Source: Pseudomonas baltica
GTDB taxonomy: Bacteria; Pseudomonadota; Gammaproteobacteria; Pseudomonadales; Pseudomonadaceae
NCBI RefSeq assembly: GCF_031880315.1
Contig: NZ_CP134771.1
Location: forward strand, 806,001 to 870,000
DNA length: 64,000 nt
Direction: 5' to 3'
The position numbers were made by a program, and so were the translations under genes. Position 1 is the first letter of the stretch; each line of letters starts with the position of its first letter. The notes under the pieces are model-generated. The model made no database searches. It worked only from the letters and a program-made list of their open reading frames with translations, and had not been told where the DNA came from. Below, piece after piece: positions 44,477-54,043 of the stretch.

Positions 44477-45790
44477 TCACTGCAGCCGATTAGCAAATTG
44501 CCCCACGGCATCGACAACCTTCTTCGCGCCTTCGCGGATCTCGACAATCACTGCGCCCGCCTGATTGGCCAATATCAGGCCCTCTTGGGCCTGGCCTCTG
44601 CTGCTGGCGATGCTGTCAATGGCCGCCTCTACCAATTGCTGGTTTTGCTGCACCACCGTCACGATTTCATCCGTCGCCTTGCTCGTGCGGCTGGCCAGCT
44701 GCCTGACCTCATCGGCAACCACGGCAAAGCCCCGACCCTGTTCACCGGCACGCGCTGCTTCGATCGCCGCGTTCAACGCCAGCAGATTGGTCTGGCTGGC
44801 GATTCCACCGATGGTCTGTACCATCGTGCTGATCAATAGAGACTGCTTGCCCAACGCTTCGATACCGGCGGAGGCCGAGGCCATTTCCTGAGTGATCAGT
44901 TCCATGGTTTCCAGGGTTTTCTTCACCACTTGCGTGCCGTTCTGGGCGGTCGAATCGGTTTGCCGAGACACCTCATACGCGGTCGCAGCCGCCTCGTTGA
45001 CCCGCGATTCGCGCTCCACCTGGTCAGTGACGACGGTCGCGAACTTCACGACCTTGTACAGCCTGTCCTGGGTGTCGCGCACCGGATTGTAGGTCGCTTC
45101 CAGCCACACATCGCGCCCATGGCTATCACGGCGCTTGAAACGGCCCGCCATCACTTCCCCAGCGTTGAGACGGCGCCAGAAAGCAGCATAATCGCTAGCG
45201 CTGGTATCGCCCGGGACACAGAACATCGAATGGTGCTTGCCGACGAGCTGGGCAAGGTTGTAACCCATCGCACCCATGAATTGCGGGTTGGCGCGCAGCA
45301 CGTTGCCACCGAGGTCGAACTCGATGACCGCTGTCGAGCGCTGCAGCGCAGCAATCACATCCTCATTCTCCCGCGCCGTTTCGGTCGCCTGCGTCACGTC
45401 CATGCCCAGGCACAGGATGCTGGTGGCTTTGCCGTTGATGTCTTTGAGCGGTTGCCAGTGCGCCTGTATCCACGCCAACGAGCCGTCGGCCTTCAGGAAA
45501 CGGTACTTGTCGGATACAGAGCTGCCGCTGCTTACCGCGGCGCGCAAATTGGCATAGCACGGCAAGGTCTTGACGTAATCCGGCACGAACGCCGACAACG
45601 GCTTGCCGGTAATCTGTTCCGCCTTGAGGCCCAGCAGCGCCGCAAAGCGTGCGTTGCAATGCACGATGTTGTAATTCTCGTCCACCGAGAACTTGATCAT
45701 CTCGGCCTCAAGGCTTGCCTGGACCTGGCGCAGTATCAACAGCTCGGCATCCTTGAGCAGCAGTTCTTTCTTGAGGGTATTGTTGAACAT
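44477..45790 (-). CDS. Soluble PAS-PAS chemoreceptor (BdlA/Aer-like)
   Basis: 437 aa from the ATG at 45790. Two PAS domains (about 25-125 with [16 protein letters not shown], and 145-250 with [20 protein letters not shown]) are each followed by a PAC-like segment. A methyl-accepting signalling domain (290-437) has the hairpin tip [36 protein letters not shown]. No TM segment, so it is cytoplasmic. Members sense redox or haem/FAD states and influence chemotaxis or biofilm dispersal. No CheA-binding partner is nearby. Confidence 0.9.
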   Translation of the reverse strand: MFNNTLKKELLLKDAELLILRQVQASLEAEMIKFSVDENYNIVHCNARFAALLGLKAEQITGKPLSAFVPDYVKTLPCYANLRAAVSSGSSVSDKYRFLKADGSLAWIQAHWQPLKDINGKATSILCLGMDVTQATETARENEDVIAALQRSTAVIEFDLGGNVLRANPQFMGAMGYNLAQLVGKHHSMFCVPGDTSASDYAAFWRRLNAGEVMAGRFKRRDSHGRDVWLEATYNPVRDTQDRLYKVVKFATVVTDQVERESRVNEAAATAYEVSRQTDSTAQNGTQVVKKTLETMELITQEMASASAGIEALGKQSLLISTMVQTIGGIASQTNLLALNAAIEAARAGEQGRGFAVVADEVRQLASRTSKATDEIVTVVQQNQQLVEAAIDSIASSRGQAQEGLILANQAGAVIVEIREGAKKVVDAVGQFANRLQ

Positions 45791-45927
45791 AGCGCGCACC
45801 GGATGTCTTGGAGTTGCACTGGCTATCGGCTTGGTCGCCTGCTACATGAGCGCATAAATTAAATGGCCGATTTCAAATCACACAATTGTCCGCGCCATGT
45901 CGAACTTTCAGTGGTTTGTCAGAAGTT

Positions 45928-46098
45928 CCATTCGCGGTGGTCGCGGATGAAGTCAGGTCGCTGGCCAACCGCACTCAGCAATCGACGGTGAAGATCAGAG
46001 ACATGATCACGTGCCTGCAGTCCGGCACCCAAAATGCAACTACCGTGATAATGACTAGCTGCAACCTTGCCGGTGAGACGGTCGCACAGACGCGAAAG
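45928..46098 (+). pseudogene. Fragment of a chemoreceptor signalling domain
   Basis: An in-frame stretch reading [20 protein letters not shown] and on through ATTVIMTSCNLAGETVAQ is a piece of an MCP cytoplasmic hairpin, on the strand opposite the intact receptor beside it. It lacks its N-terminal sensor and most of the coiled coil. The open frame runs on into the AraC gene, so an automatic call could make a false fusion protein. Confidence 0.75.
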
Positions 46099-46230
46099 CT
46101 TCTCCCACGCAACACACATCGGCAACGCAGAAAATGTCCAGCTCGCACCTGTTCATCACCTCTGCAAGCCATGTATTACTTGCGTCACTCGCCATCAGGC
46201 GCCCGCCAATCCTCCAGCCGGATCACCGCG

Positions 46231-47139
46231 ATGCCCGACTCGATCACGCCTTACCAGATCCCCCAGTGGGTGCCCGGTCGACTGCTGAGCGGCAGCGATG
46301 CCCTGGGCTGGCAGGGGCTGATCCAGCGTTCCTACCAACTGCGCGCCGTCGATGTGGTGGTGCCGCCGGTGGATCACTTCGCGATCATGCTGCAGTGCTC
46401 AGGCTCGGTGGAACTGCAGCGACGCACTGGCAGACACTGGGTGCGTGAGCGGTATGCGGCGGATGATGTGTCGTTGCTGTCCGTCGCCCAGGAGTCCCAT
46501 TGGCGCTGGGCAGATACGCTGGATGTCTCGCATGTTTACCTCAGTCGCACATTGCTGACCAAGGTCGCCGAAGACGTCGCCGACCGCAGCGTGGCGAGCG
46601 TCACCCTGCATGATGTGCTGGTCACGACCGACCCGTTGCTGGCGAGCCTGGCCAAGGCCATTACCGCCGAAGCAGCGGCGCCGGGCCTGGGCGGCAGCCT
46701 TTACGTCGAGGCGCTGGCCACGCAAATGGCGGTGCATTTGCTGCGCCGCTACTCGACCCTCGACTATCGCCGGGACGTACCAAGGCCCAAGTTTGATGGC
46801 CCGCGCCTGCGCACGGTGCAGGCCTACGTTGAAGCGCATCTGCACGAGAGCTTGTCCATCGCCCGGCTTGCCGAGCAGATGGGCATGGGCCCGTGGGCAT
46901 TCTCGCGAGCGTTCAAGGAGGCCACCGGGTGCCCTGCGCATCAATACATCGTCGGCTCACGGATCAAACGAGCACAGTCACTGCTGGCCGAGGCCGATCT
47001 GCCGCTGCGCGACATTGCCGTGCAATGCGGATTCTCCGACCAGGCGCACATGACTCGCTTGCTCAAGTCCGCCCTGGGAGTAACGCCTCGGCAACTGCGT
47101 CAACGCGCCGCTGACTTCGAGACGGCCCCGTCGCGCTGA
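46231..47139 (+). CDS. AraC-family transcriptional regulator
   Basis: 302 aa from the ATG at 46231; the longer frame upstream includes the chemoreceptor fragment. An N-terminal ligand-binding domain (about 1-190) is followed by two HTH units: SIARLAEQMGMGPWAFSRAFKEATG, then LPLRDIAVQCGFSDQAHMTRLLKSALGVTPRQLR. It sits 153 bp upstream of the Baeyer-Villiger monooxygenase on the same strand and is its likely regulator. Confidence 0.88.
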   Translation: MPDSITPYQIPQWVPGRLLSGSDALGWQGLIQRSYQLRAVDVVVPPVDHFAIMLQCSGSVELQRRTGRHWVRERYAADDVSLLSVAQESHWRWADTLDVSHVYLSRTLLTKVAEDVADRSVASVTLHDVLVTTDPLLASLAKAITAEAAAPGLGGSLYVEALATQMAVHLLRRYSTLDYRRDVPRPKFDGPRLRTVQAYVEAHLHESLSIARLAEQMGMGPWAFSRAFKEATGCPAHQYIVGSRIKRAQSLLAEADLPLRDIAVQCGFSDQAHMTRLLKSALGVTPRQLRQRAADFETAPSR

Positions 47140-47292
47140 GCCCCACCTGATTATTCAAAAAAAACCACCCGTTCCTTCAAGACTCCCGGCCCGGCCAGTC
47201 TGTAGCGTGTCGATCAACGAGCTGCACGTCGCGCGGGCACTAACGACCGCCACGATGCCTCGCCACCTATAAAAACAAGATCTGGAGGCCGT

Positions 47293-48936
47293 ATGAACGT
47301 CACCCCATCAATGTCTCGCCCTAGCGCGGCACACAATACCCAGCGCTACGACGCCGTCATCATCGGCGCCGGGATTGGCGGTCTGTATCAGCTGTACCGA
47401 CTGCGTGAAGCCGGGCTCAAAGTCCTGGCCATCGATGCCGGCAGCGGCGTCGGCGGCACTTGGTACTGGAACCGCTACCCCGGCGCACGCGTTGACTCCC
47501 CCAGCCACGTCTACCAGTACTGGTTCAGTGAAGAACTCAACACTGCCTGGAACTGGAGCGAGCGCTTCCCGGCGCAACCCGAGACCGAGCGCTACCTGAA
47601 CTTCGTTGCCGACCGCTACGCCTTGCGCAAAGACATCCAGTTCTCTACCCGCGTGTTGTCCTGCGACTTCGACGAGTCGCGCGAGCGCTGGCAGGTGCGC
47701 ACAGACAAGGGCATTACCCTCGACGCCAAGTATCTGATCTCCTGCGCGGGCACGCTGTCGACTCCGTTGAACAATCTGTTCGAAGGCGAGCAATCATTCC
47801 GGGGCGAGGTCTACCACACGGCACGCTGGCCCAAGCAACCCGTGGACTTCACCGGCAAACGGGTGGGTGTGGTGGGCACTGGCGCCACCGGTATCCAGGT
47901 GATCCAGAGCATCGCCTCGCAGGTAAAAACACTGACGGTGTTCCAGCGCACCGCACCCTATACCATCCCGATGCGCAACCAGTGCTACACCGATGCCGAT
48001 CGGGCAAAACTGAAAAGCCGCTTTCACGAGATCAAGCACCAGGTGCGCAACAGTTTTGTGGGCTTTGATTTCGACTTCACCTATGGCAGCTATCACGATG
48101 CCTCGCCGAACGATCGCCGGGAAATCCTCGAGATGCTCTGGGACGATGGCTCGTTGGCGCTGTGGGCCGGGTCCTACGGCGAGATTTTTACGGACGAGGC
48201 CGTGAACAAAGAGGTGTCGGCGTTCGTGCGGCAAAAGATGAGCGAGCGCATCAAGAATCCGGCCCTGATCAAGCAACTGGTGCCCACCGACTACGGCTTC
48301 GGAACCCGCCGCGTCCCTTTGGATACCGGCTACCTGGAAACCTTCCTGCGGCCCAACGTAAGCATCGTCGACATCAAGGCTGCGCCCATAGAACGCATCG
48401 TCGAGAACGGCGTGCAGACCGCCGACGGCAAGGTGCACGAACTGGATGTACTGATCCTGGCCACCGGCTTCGACGCCTCGACGGGCGCCCTGACGCAGAT
48501 CGATATACGCGGGCGCGGCCAGCAGTTACTTCGGGACGAATGGTCCAAGGACCTGCGCACGACGCTAGGCTTGATGGTGCACAAGTTTCCCAATCTGTTC
48601 CTCACCGCCGCGCCGCTGTCGCCCGGGGCTGCCCTGTGCAATGCGCCGACCTGCCTGCAGCATCAGGTGGAATGGATCACCGACTGCATCCGATTCCTGG
48701 AAGACAACCAGCGCGCCACCATCGAGCCGACGCTCGAGCAGCAGGATCGATGGGTGGCGCACCACGACGAAGCGGCTTCGACCTCACTGCTGGCCAAGAC
48801 GCGCTCGTGGTACACCGGCGCCAATGTCGACGGCAAACCCAAGCGCCTGCTGGCCTATGCCGGGGGCGTCAACGTCTACCGCGAGCACTGTGACGCCGTG
48901 GCCGCGCAGGCCTACGCGGACTTTCGTATCAACTGA
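47293..48936 (+). CDS. Baeyer-Villiger monooxygenase
   Basis: 547 aa. FAD fold IIGAGIGGLYQLYRLREAG (residues 23-41), GGTWYWNRYPGARVDSPS (flavin region), the Baeyer-Villiger fingerprint FRGEVYHTARWP (169-180), and the NADPH fold VVGTGATGIQVIQ (193-205). These match cyclohexanone-monooxygenase-type BVMOs, which insert oxygen next to a ketone to give an ester or lactone. A GGAGG ribosome site precedes the ATG. The next gene encodes a hydrolase able to cleave the ester product. Confidence 0.94.
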   Translation: MNVTPSMSRPSAAHNTQRYDAVIIGAGIGGLYQLYRLREAGLKVLAIDAGSGVGGTWYWNRYPGARVDSPSHVYQYWFSEELNTAWNWSERFPAQPETERYLNFVADRYALRKDIQFSTRVLSCDFDESRERWQVRTDKGITLDAKYLISCAGTLSTPLNNLFEGEQSFRGEVYHTARWPKQPVDFTGKRVGVVGTGATGIQVIQSIASQVKTLTVFQRTAPYTIPMRNQCYTDADRAKLKSRFHEIKHQVRNSFVGFDFDFTYGSYHDASPNDRREILEMLWDDGSLALWAGSYGEIFTDEAVNKEVSAFVRQKMSERIKNPALIKQLVPTDYGFGTRRVPLDTGYLETFLRPNVSIVDIKAAPIERIVENGVQTADGKVHELDVLILATGFDASTGALTQIDIRGRGQQLLRDEWSKDLRTTLGLMVHKFPNLFLTAAPLSPGAALCNAPTCLQHQVEWITDCIRFLEDNQRATIEPTLEQQDRWVAHHDEAASTSLLAKTRSWYTGANVDGKPKRLLAYAGGVNVYREHCDAVAAQAYADFRIN

Positions 48937-48987
48937 TCGGCAGGCCGGCCAACAGGTCGGCCTATGCCCGGACTCGCAGGTGAATCC

Positions 48988-50031
48988 ATGACCTCGCACG
49001 CCTATTACAATCAGCAAAACCACGGCCCCTATGAGCTCGTGGATGTCGGCGCTTTACCACTGATATCAGGTGAGACCCTGCATCAATGTCGATTGGCCGT
49101 GGCCACTTTCGGCCAGCTCAACGCCGCCAGGAACAACGCCATCCTGATCCCCACCTGGTACTCGGGAACCAGCAGGATCATTGCCGATGTATTCATCGGT
49201 GCCGGGCGCGCTATCGACCCGGGCACGTACTTCATCATCATCGTCAACCAGATCGGCAATGGCCTCTCCAGCTCGCCGCACAACACCCAGGGCCCCCAAG
49301 CCCGCGGCCACTTCCCGAAGATCGCCATCGCCGATGACGTCAGCGCGCAGTACCGGTTGGTGACCGAGCATTTCGGCGTGCAGCAGTTAGCGCTAGTGAT
49401 GGGCGGTTCCATGGGCGCTCAGCAAGCCTACGAATGGGCGGCGCGCTATCCGTCGATGGTGCAGCGCCTGGCAACCATCGCCGGCACTGCCCGCACGAGC
49501 CCGATCAATCAGGTGATCAGCGACGCGATCATCCATGGCTTACGCGCCGACCCGCAGTTCAAGGGCGGCGAGTATGCCGACTCCACCAACGTCAGCGAGG
49601 GCCTGAAACAGCACGCGCGGCTAATGACACTGCATGGCTTGAGCCCGGAATTCTTCGAGAGCGGGCACTACACATCCTTGCGTTTCGCCAGCGTCGGCGA
49701 GTTTGTCGAGGGCTTCATGACGCCCTACTTCGAGACCATGGACCCCAACGCGTTGATCACCCAGCTGGAGAAATGGCGCGGCGCGGATGTCAGCCATATC
49801 ACGGGGGGCGACCTGCGGGCTGCTCTGGGGCGAATCACTGCCAGGACCTGCGTGCTACCGATCACTCAGGACCAGTTTTTCCCGCCGTCGGTATGTGAGG
49901 CCGAAGCACGATTGATCTCGGACGCGACCTGCAAATCCATCGACAGCCCGTTCGGGCACTTGGCGTTGTTCGGCGCCGATGCCAACTGGTTGAGATTGCT
50001 GGATATGGAGCTCAAGGCCCTGTTGCGCTGA
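48988..50031 (+). CDS. Alpha/beta hydrolase of the MetX-like family
   Basis: 347 aa from the ATG at 48988 (GCAGGTG upstream). Nucleophile elbow GGSMGA (Ser141), Asp in VLPITQDQFFPP and His in SPFGHLALFG complete the triad. The family contains homoserine acetyltransferases, but many stand-alone members are hydrolases or esterases. It lies 51 bp after the BVMO in the same direction, so ester or lactone hydrolysis in a ketone degradation step is the most economical role (inference). Confidence 0.85.
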   Translation: MTSHAYYNQQNHGPYELVDVGALPLISGETLHQCRLAVATFGQLNAARNNAILIPTWYSGTSRIIADVFIGAGRAIDPGTYFIIIVNQIGNGLSSSPHNTQGPQARGHFPKIAIADDVSAQYRLVTEHFGVQQLALVMGGSMGAQQAYEWAARYPSMVQRLATIAGTARTSPINQVISDAIIHGLRADPQFKGGEYADSTNVSEGLKQHARLMTLHGLSPEFFESGHYTSLRFASVGEFVEGFMTPYFETMDPNALITQLEKWRGADVSHITGGDLRAALGRITARTCVLPITQDQFFPPSVCEAEARLISDATCKSIDSPFGHLALFGADANWLRLLDMELKALLR

Positions 50032-50245
50032 GCAACGTCGATCAGCCTGAGCCCGCAATGCAGAACATGAATGTGTTTTGGACGTTGCGCCAGTTTTATT
50101 GGCCGCCGTGCACCTGTGCCCGCAGGGCTGTGGCCGTAAAATAGCCTCCGTCGATTACGTCGATGCCAGCAGATGCCGCGCCTTACCAACGCTCCACTCA
50201 TCTGCCTGGCTCACCTGGCTTTGCCCTTGGTACAGGTGATTTCTC

Positions 50246-50271
50246 AAGGCGTCCTAGTGACGCCTTTTTTT
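50246..50271 (+). terminator. Intrinsic terminator, plus strand
   Basis: An eight-base perfect stem (AAGGCGTC/GACGCCTT) with a five-base loop, followed by a T-tract. It lies 215 bp after the hydrolase stop. Confidence 0.85.
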
Positions 50272-50350
50272 ATGGGCGAGAATTTTCCCGGGGACGGGGT
50301 CGGCCACGGTGACTGGGAAATCCCACCCAAGCAAACACATCCACCAAACC

Positions 50351-50377
50351 AGAAAAAGGCAGCCCGCGGACTGCCTT
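50351..50377 (-). terminator. Intrinsic terminator, minus strand
   Basis: An AAGGCAG/CTGCCTT stem extended by CCGCGG in the loop, followed on the minus strand by a T-run. It lies 23 bp after the dioxygenase stop. Confidence 0.8.
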
Positions 50378-50399
50378 CGGTGAACCTGGAACTTAGAAC

Positions 50400-51299
50400 T
50401 CAGTGCATCCCACCCACCAGCCCTAAAGAACGCAAAACATCCTCGGATTGCAAGTGAGTATGCGGGCTGACCATCTTGCCACCCTGCTCGACCCAGCCCA
50501 TGAAATTTTCGCCAGCATCCCAGCCCAGCAACCGCTGCACCTCTTCGGGCAAGCCCTTGAGAATGTCGAACGGCACTGACAGGTATTGGTTCTCTTCCTG
50601 GCGCACGCAGCCCAGATCGATGCCCATGGTCAGGCCCTGGCGCGCCTGGTCGCTGCTGTTGGTACCACCGCCATGGTAAGTGGAACCGATGAACAGCAGG
50701 GCCGAACCCACCGCCATCTCCGCGTCCACGGTTTCTTCAGGCTCGGGACGGCGCTCGTCATCCCACTTGTGGCTACCCGGAATGACCTTGGTGGCACCGG
50801 TCTTTTCGCTGAACTCGGTCATCGCCAACATGATCTGCAGGCGCGCCTCACGGCCATATTGCGGGTGGCGCCAGAGGAAACTGGTGTCGTCACGATGCAA
50901 CGGCTGTTTGCCCTGGCCCGGATGAATCTCGATGGCCTGGGTCATGCCGATCTGGATCTGCGGCGTGATGGTGGTGCGCTCGTGACCGAACCACACCGAC
51001 ACCGGCTTTTGCAGTATCTGCCGCGCTGCGCCCAGATACAGAGGGTGCATCACCACATCGACCATCCGCGGGGCACGTGCGAACAACCGGCTAGCGCGAC
51101 GCGTCGAGGTGCCGACGAAGAAGTTTTCGTGGCCGAAGGTGGAAGTGTCCAGGGCCGCGTCGATCTGCTGCTTGAGCTCCTGGAATGCCGTACCGGTCAG
51201 GAAATCGGCAATGATGACACCGCCATCGCGCTCGATGATTTCAACTACCTGCTCCACGGACGCATTGCCTGGCAGAGTGACGAGGGAAGCCTTGGACAT
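50400..51299 (-). CDS. Phytanoyl-CoA dioxygenase (PhyH) family Fe(II)/2-oxoglutarate enzyme
   Basis: 299 aa. Metal triad: His135 and Asp137 in KQPLHRDDTSF and a distal His209 in IGSTYHGGGTN, with Arg220 as probable 2-oxoglutarate partner. ATKVIPGSHKWD is typical of the family. It would hydroxylate an unactivated carbon using O2 and 2-oxoglutarate, in the cytoplasm. It is in the same direction as the porin and AraC genes upstream. Confidence 0.9.
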   Translation of the reverse strand: MSKASLVTLPGNASVEQVVEIIERDGGVIIADFLTGTAFQELKQQIDAALDTSTFGHENFFVGTSTRRASRLFARAPRMVDVVMHPLYLGAARQILQKPVSVWFGHERTTITPQIQIGMTQAIEIHPGQGKQPLHRDDTSFLWRHPQYGREARLQIMLAMTEFSEKTGATKVIPGSHKWDDERRPEPEETVDAEMAVGSALLFIGSTYHGGGTNSSDQARQGLTMGIDLGCVRQEENQYLSVPFDILKGLPEEVQRLLGWDAGENFMGWVEQGGKMVSPHTHLQSEDVLRSLGLVGGMH

Positions 51300-51469
51300 G
51301 ATGGATTCCTTGCGGATAGGTTAATCGTGCGGCGCCTGGCGACGCGCACTGAATGAGTTCGTTGCCGCAAATATAGGGTGGCGCCCACAGGCGTGACAGG
51401 TTGGCGCCAGACATTAACAGGTGAATAAAGGCCACACGGACATCGCGCCCGCGTGGTGGTCGACACGGA

Positions 51470-52774
51470 TCAGAAGGTCCAGGTGATCAAGGTCTCGAAC
51501 AGGTTGGAGCGGGCGTTGTTACCGAACGCCTGCTTGGCGCCATCCCCCGGCGTGGCCAGGCCATACACGGCACTCAGGGTGACGGCGGGAGTGATCGTCC
51601 AGTTGGCGTACAAGTCGATTTCCTTGGCAAAGTCGCGGCTGGTAATGCCGTCCGGTTTCTTGTCGAACTGGAATTTGTAGCCCATCAGGCCGACGGTCAG
51701 GTCCTGGCGCGGCGCCACGGCCAACTTGAGCATGTCGATATCGACGTTATTGTTGAACAGCATGTACTCGCCGACGATTTCACCTTGGTACCAGTCGCCG
51801 TATTGGCCTCCGTAACCGTAGGTCAATGGGTCGTAATCATCGCTGTACTGAGTGCGGCGATAGGTCAGGGTCGGGGTCCAAGGCAAATCAGTGAACGCGT
51901 AGCTGGCCTGCGCATACCAGCCTTGGCCGGACTTGCGGGCATCGCCGCCTTTTTCCCAGACGTATTCACCGGCCAGCCCCAGCTGTGGCACCGCGCTGAA
52001 CGGCGTGCCCTTGGCGCGGACATCGTACACGTTCAGGCCATCGCGCGCGGCGTTGTCGGCGTCCACAGTGTGCAGGTAGGTGGCACCCAGCGTGCCCAAG
52101 GTGTCGCGCCACTCCAGGTTCGCGCCGCGCATGCGCAGGTGCTCGTGGTAGTCGAAGTAGTCAGTGTTGGCGTTAGCGCGCAGGTCGAACAGGTCGGCGT
52201 GCACCTTGCCGGTGTTGAGCTGGGCTATCAGCGTGTTGCTGAATGCCGTACGCGGCCCGATCCAGGCAGCGCCGTCCTTGCCCTGGTCGGCATGGCCGTC
52301 GCCCACCAGAAAGCCGTCGCCGACCATGAAGGTCTGCTTGCCAGCGCTCAAGGTGATCGCGTCCTTGCCCAGGCCAGAGAACACGTCACCGCTTTTCCAG
52401 CCGACAAAGGCCGTTTCCAGGCTGGCGCGCTCCGGATCATCATGGGTCAGGCCAGCGGCATCGCTGCCACCGCGGGTCATGGCGCCAATTGCCGAGACAC
52501 CGCCGAAGAAGGTGCCATAAGCCGTTTGCGGGCCGGTGATCTTGAAGCCCGGAAGCGCGAAGCCTTCAAAGCGGCTGGAGGTACGATCCACCGGCAAGCC
52601 GATGTAGCTGGTGCGCCCGCCAAAGGCCTGATGCTTGTCGTAGAGATACGCCGCGCCCAAGGTGACGCTGGGCTCGACCAGCACATCACCGATCTGGAAA
52701 CTGTCGAGCGCGAAACTCGAACTCGCGTACAGCGCCCCCACCCCGGCCGCGATAAAACCTGCTGCAAACTTCAT
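51470..52774 (-). CDS. Outer-membrane beta-barrel porin
   Basis: 434 aa from the ATG at 52774 after GGGAGAG. A Sec signal ends near residue 23 (SSSFA). The mature chain alternates amphipathic strands with Gly/Asp/Tyr-rich turns (YGYGGQYGDWYQGEIVGEYMLF) and ends ETLITWTF with the C-terminal Phe that BAM recognises. Substrate-specific uptake channel for the locus is a reasonable guess. It is not a classical OprD sequence; I do not recognise the subfamily. Confidence 0.85.
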   Translation of the reverse strand: MKFAAGFIAAGVGALYASSSFALDSFQIGDVLVEPSVTLGAAYLYDKHQAFGGRTSYIGLPVDRTSSRFEGFALPGFKITGPQTAYGTFFGGVSAIGAMTRGGSDAAGLTHDDPERASLETAFVGWKSGDVFSGLGKDAITLSAGKQTFMVGDGFLVGDGHADQGKDGAAWIGPRTAFSNTLIAQLNTGKVHADLFDLRANANTDYFDYHEHLRMRGANLEWRDTLGTLGATYLHTVDADNAARDGLNVYDVRAKGTPFSAVPQLGLAGEYVWEKGGDARKSGQGWYAQASYAFTDLPWTPTLTYRRTQYSDDYDPLTYGYGGQYGDWYQGEIVGEYMLFNNNVDIDMLKLAVAPRQDLTVGLMGYKFQFDKKPDGITSRDFAKEIDLYANWTITPAVTLSAVYGLATPGDGAKQAFGNNARSNLFETLITWTF

Positions 52775-52906
52775 GACTGCTCTCCCCATTAGCGTGATCG
52801 AAACCGCGACCGATGCTGATCGCTTGGCACCGATTGTCGGGGCTGGAGGCAGAGGGCTGAAGGCGCAAACAGGTCAAAAAAGGGGATCGTCGAAGACACC
52901 GCCCAC

Positions 52907-53935
52907 TCAGTCCTTGCCCTGCAAGCGATACTGCGACGGCGTGCATCCGCTCCAGCGCTGGAACGCCCGGCGAAACGCCGCCGCCTCGCTGAAACCGAGG
53001 TTTTCGGCGATCCGTGCTACCGGCATCTGCCGCGACAGCAACTCCTGCGCGCGCTGGTAACGGGCTTCGCAGAGCAGCTCGTTAAAGCTGGTACCGGCCG
53101 CGCGCAAGTGACGTTGCAGCGTCTTGCTGGAACAGGCCATGGAAGTGGCGACATTGCTCAATGACGGCGAGGTATCGAAACCGGCGCAGATGGCCGATCG
53201 GACGCTGGCAAGAAAATCCCGCGGGCTTTCCAGATGAGTCTTGAGTACCGAACAATGCGCCTTCATCTCGTTATGCGCCGTCGCGTTGGCGCACGGCAAA
53301 GGCTGATCGAGCCATGCGGCATCGAACGACAGGCTGGTGGGCCGGGCAACGTCGAAGGTCACTGGGCAATCGAAATACCGCCGGTAAGGCGTGCACTCGG
53401 GCGCGCTGGCAAAGCCGATATTGATCGCCGTCAACGGCAATGGCTGGTAGAGCAGATCGGCCATCACGCTCTGCAGCGCGGTCAGCGAAAACTCGATGGC
53501 CAGCCAGCGCAATTCGTCCTCGATATCGAAGGTCGCATCGACATTGAGCCAGGCAGTGCCCTGCTCCTGCACCAGGCGCAGCTCGAAGCCGGTGCCCAGC
53601 GGCAAGGGGTATTCGAAAAACAGCTCGAGGGCCGAGCGCAGGTCGCGGCTCGACAACAGGGTGAAGCCGAATACACCATAAGCGGCCAGGCGGCAGCGGT
53701 GACCCAGTTCCAGGCCAAGATGCTGGGCCTGGGTCAGGCGCTGGGCGTTGCGCAGGATCACGCATTCCTGCTCCACCGAAATCAGCTTGTCGCCGGCGCG
53801 CAAATCATCGGCAACCAGCTCGGTGCCCTGCAGCAGACGCTCGGTCGCATGCCCCGACTCAGCGACGAAGGCATTGACCAAAGCAATGAAGTGCAAGGTT
53901 GCCAGGCGATCGATGTAGTGGTGAGAGGTAGCCAT
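52907..53935 (-). CDS. AraC-family regulator with arabinose-binding-type N-domain (copy 1)
   Basis: 342 aa from the ATG at 53935; an ATG at 53971 is an alternative. The N-terminal domain (ERLLQGTELVADDLRAGDKL, LAAYGVFGFTLLSSRDLRSALELFF) is the PF12625 type found in OruR/ArgR-like Pseudomonas regulators. The C-terminal HTH pair ends VARIAENLGFSEAAAFRRAFQRWSGCTPSQYR. It resembles the regulator at 56913-58028 in layout. It lies upstream of, and in line with, the porin and dioxygenase genes. Confidence 0.9.
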   Translation of the reverse strand: MATSHHYIDRLATLHFIALVNAFVAESGHATERLLQGTELVADDLRAGDKLISVEQECVILRNAQRLTQAQHLGLELGHRCRLAAYGVFGFTLLSSRDLRSALELFFEYPLPLGTGFELRLVQEQGTAWLNVDATFDIEDELRWLAIEFSLTALQSVMADLLYQPLPLTAINIGFASAPECTPYRRYFDCPVTFDVARPTSLSFDAAWLDQPLPCANATAHNEMKAHCSVLKTHLESPRDFLASVRSAICAGFDTSPSLSNVATSMACSSKTLQRHLRAAGTSFNELLCEARYQRAQELLSRQMPVARIAENLGFSEAAAFRRAFQRWSGCTPSQYRLQGKD

Positions 53936-54043
53936 GGTGCACACCCGGGAGTTCGATTCGACCCTGAGCATAAAGCCTGGGCCGGCGGTTCCAACAGGTG
54001 AGCAGTGACCTAAAAACGGGGAGTGATGGCCGACCGAATCAGG

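Larger units (their letters stand above)
50032..50399. other. Intergenic region with two terminators
   Basis: 368 bp between convergent genes. It contains intrinsic terminators for both directions (50246-50271 plus; 50351-50377 minus). The stretch 50085-50245 before the plus-strand terminator could encode a small RNA or leader, but I see no recognised RNA family. Confidence 0.45.

Noticed and set aside
45886..47139. A 417-aa chemoreceptor-AraC fusion protein
   Set aside because: The chemoreceptor part is only about 57 residues with no sensor or full hairpin, and the AraC gene has its own ATG at 46231 of normal length. Fragment plus gene is simpler.
50173..50457. 94-codon plus-strand frame after the hydrolase
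   Set aside because: It reads through an intrinsic terminator, overlaps the dioxygenase 3' end and has no recognisable domain.
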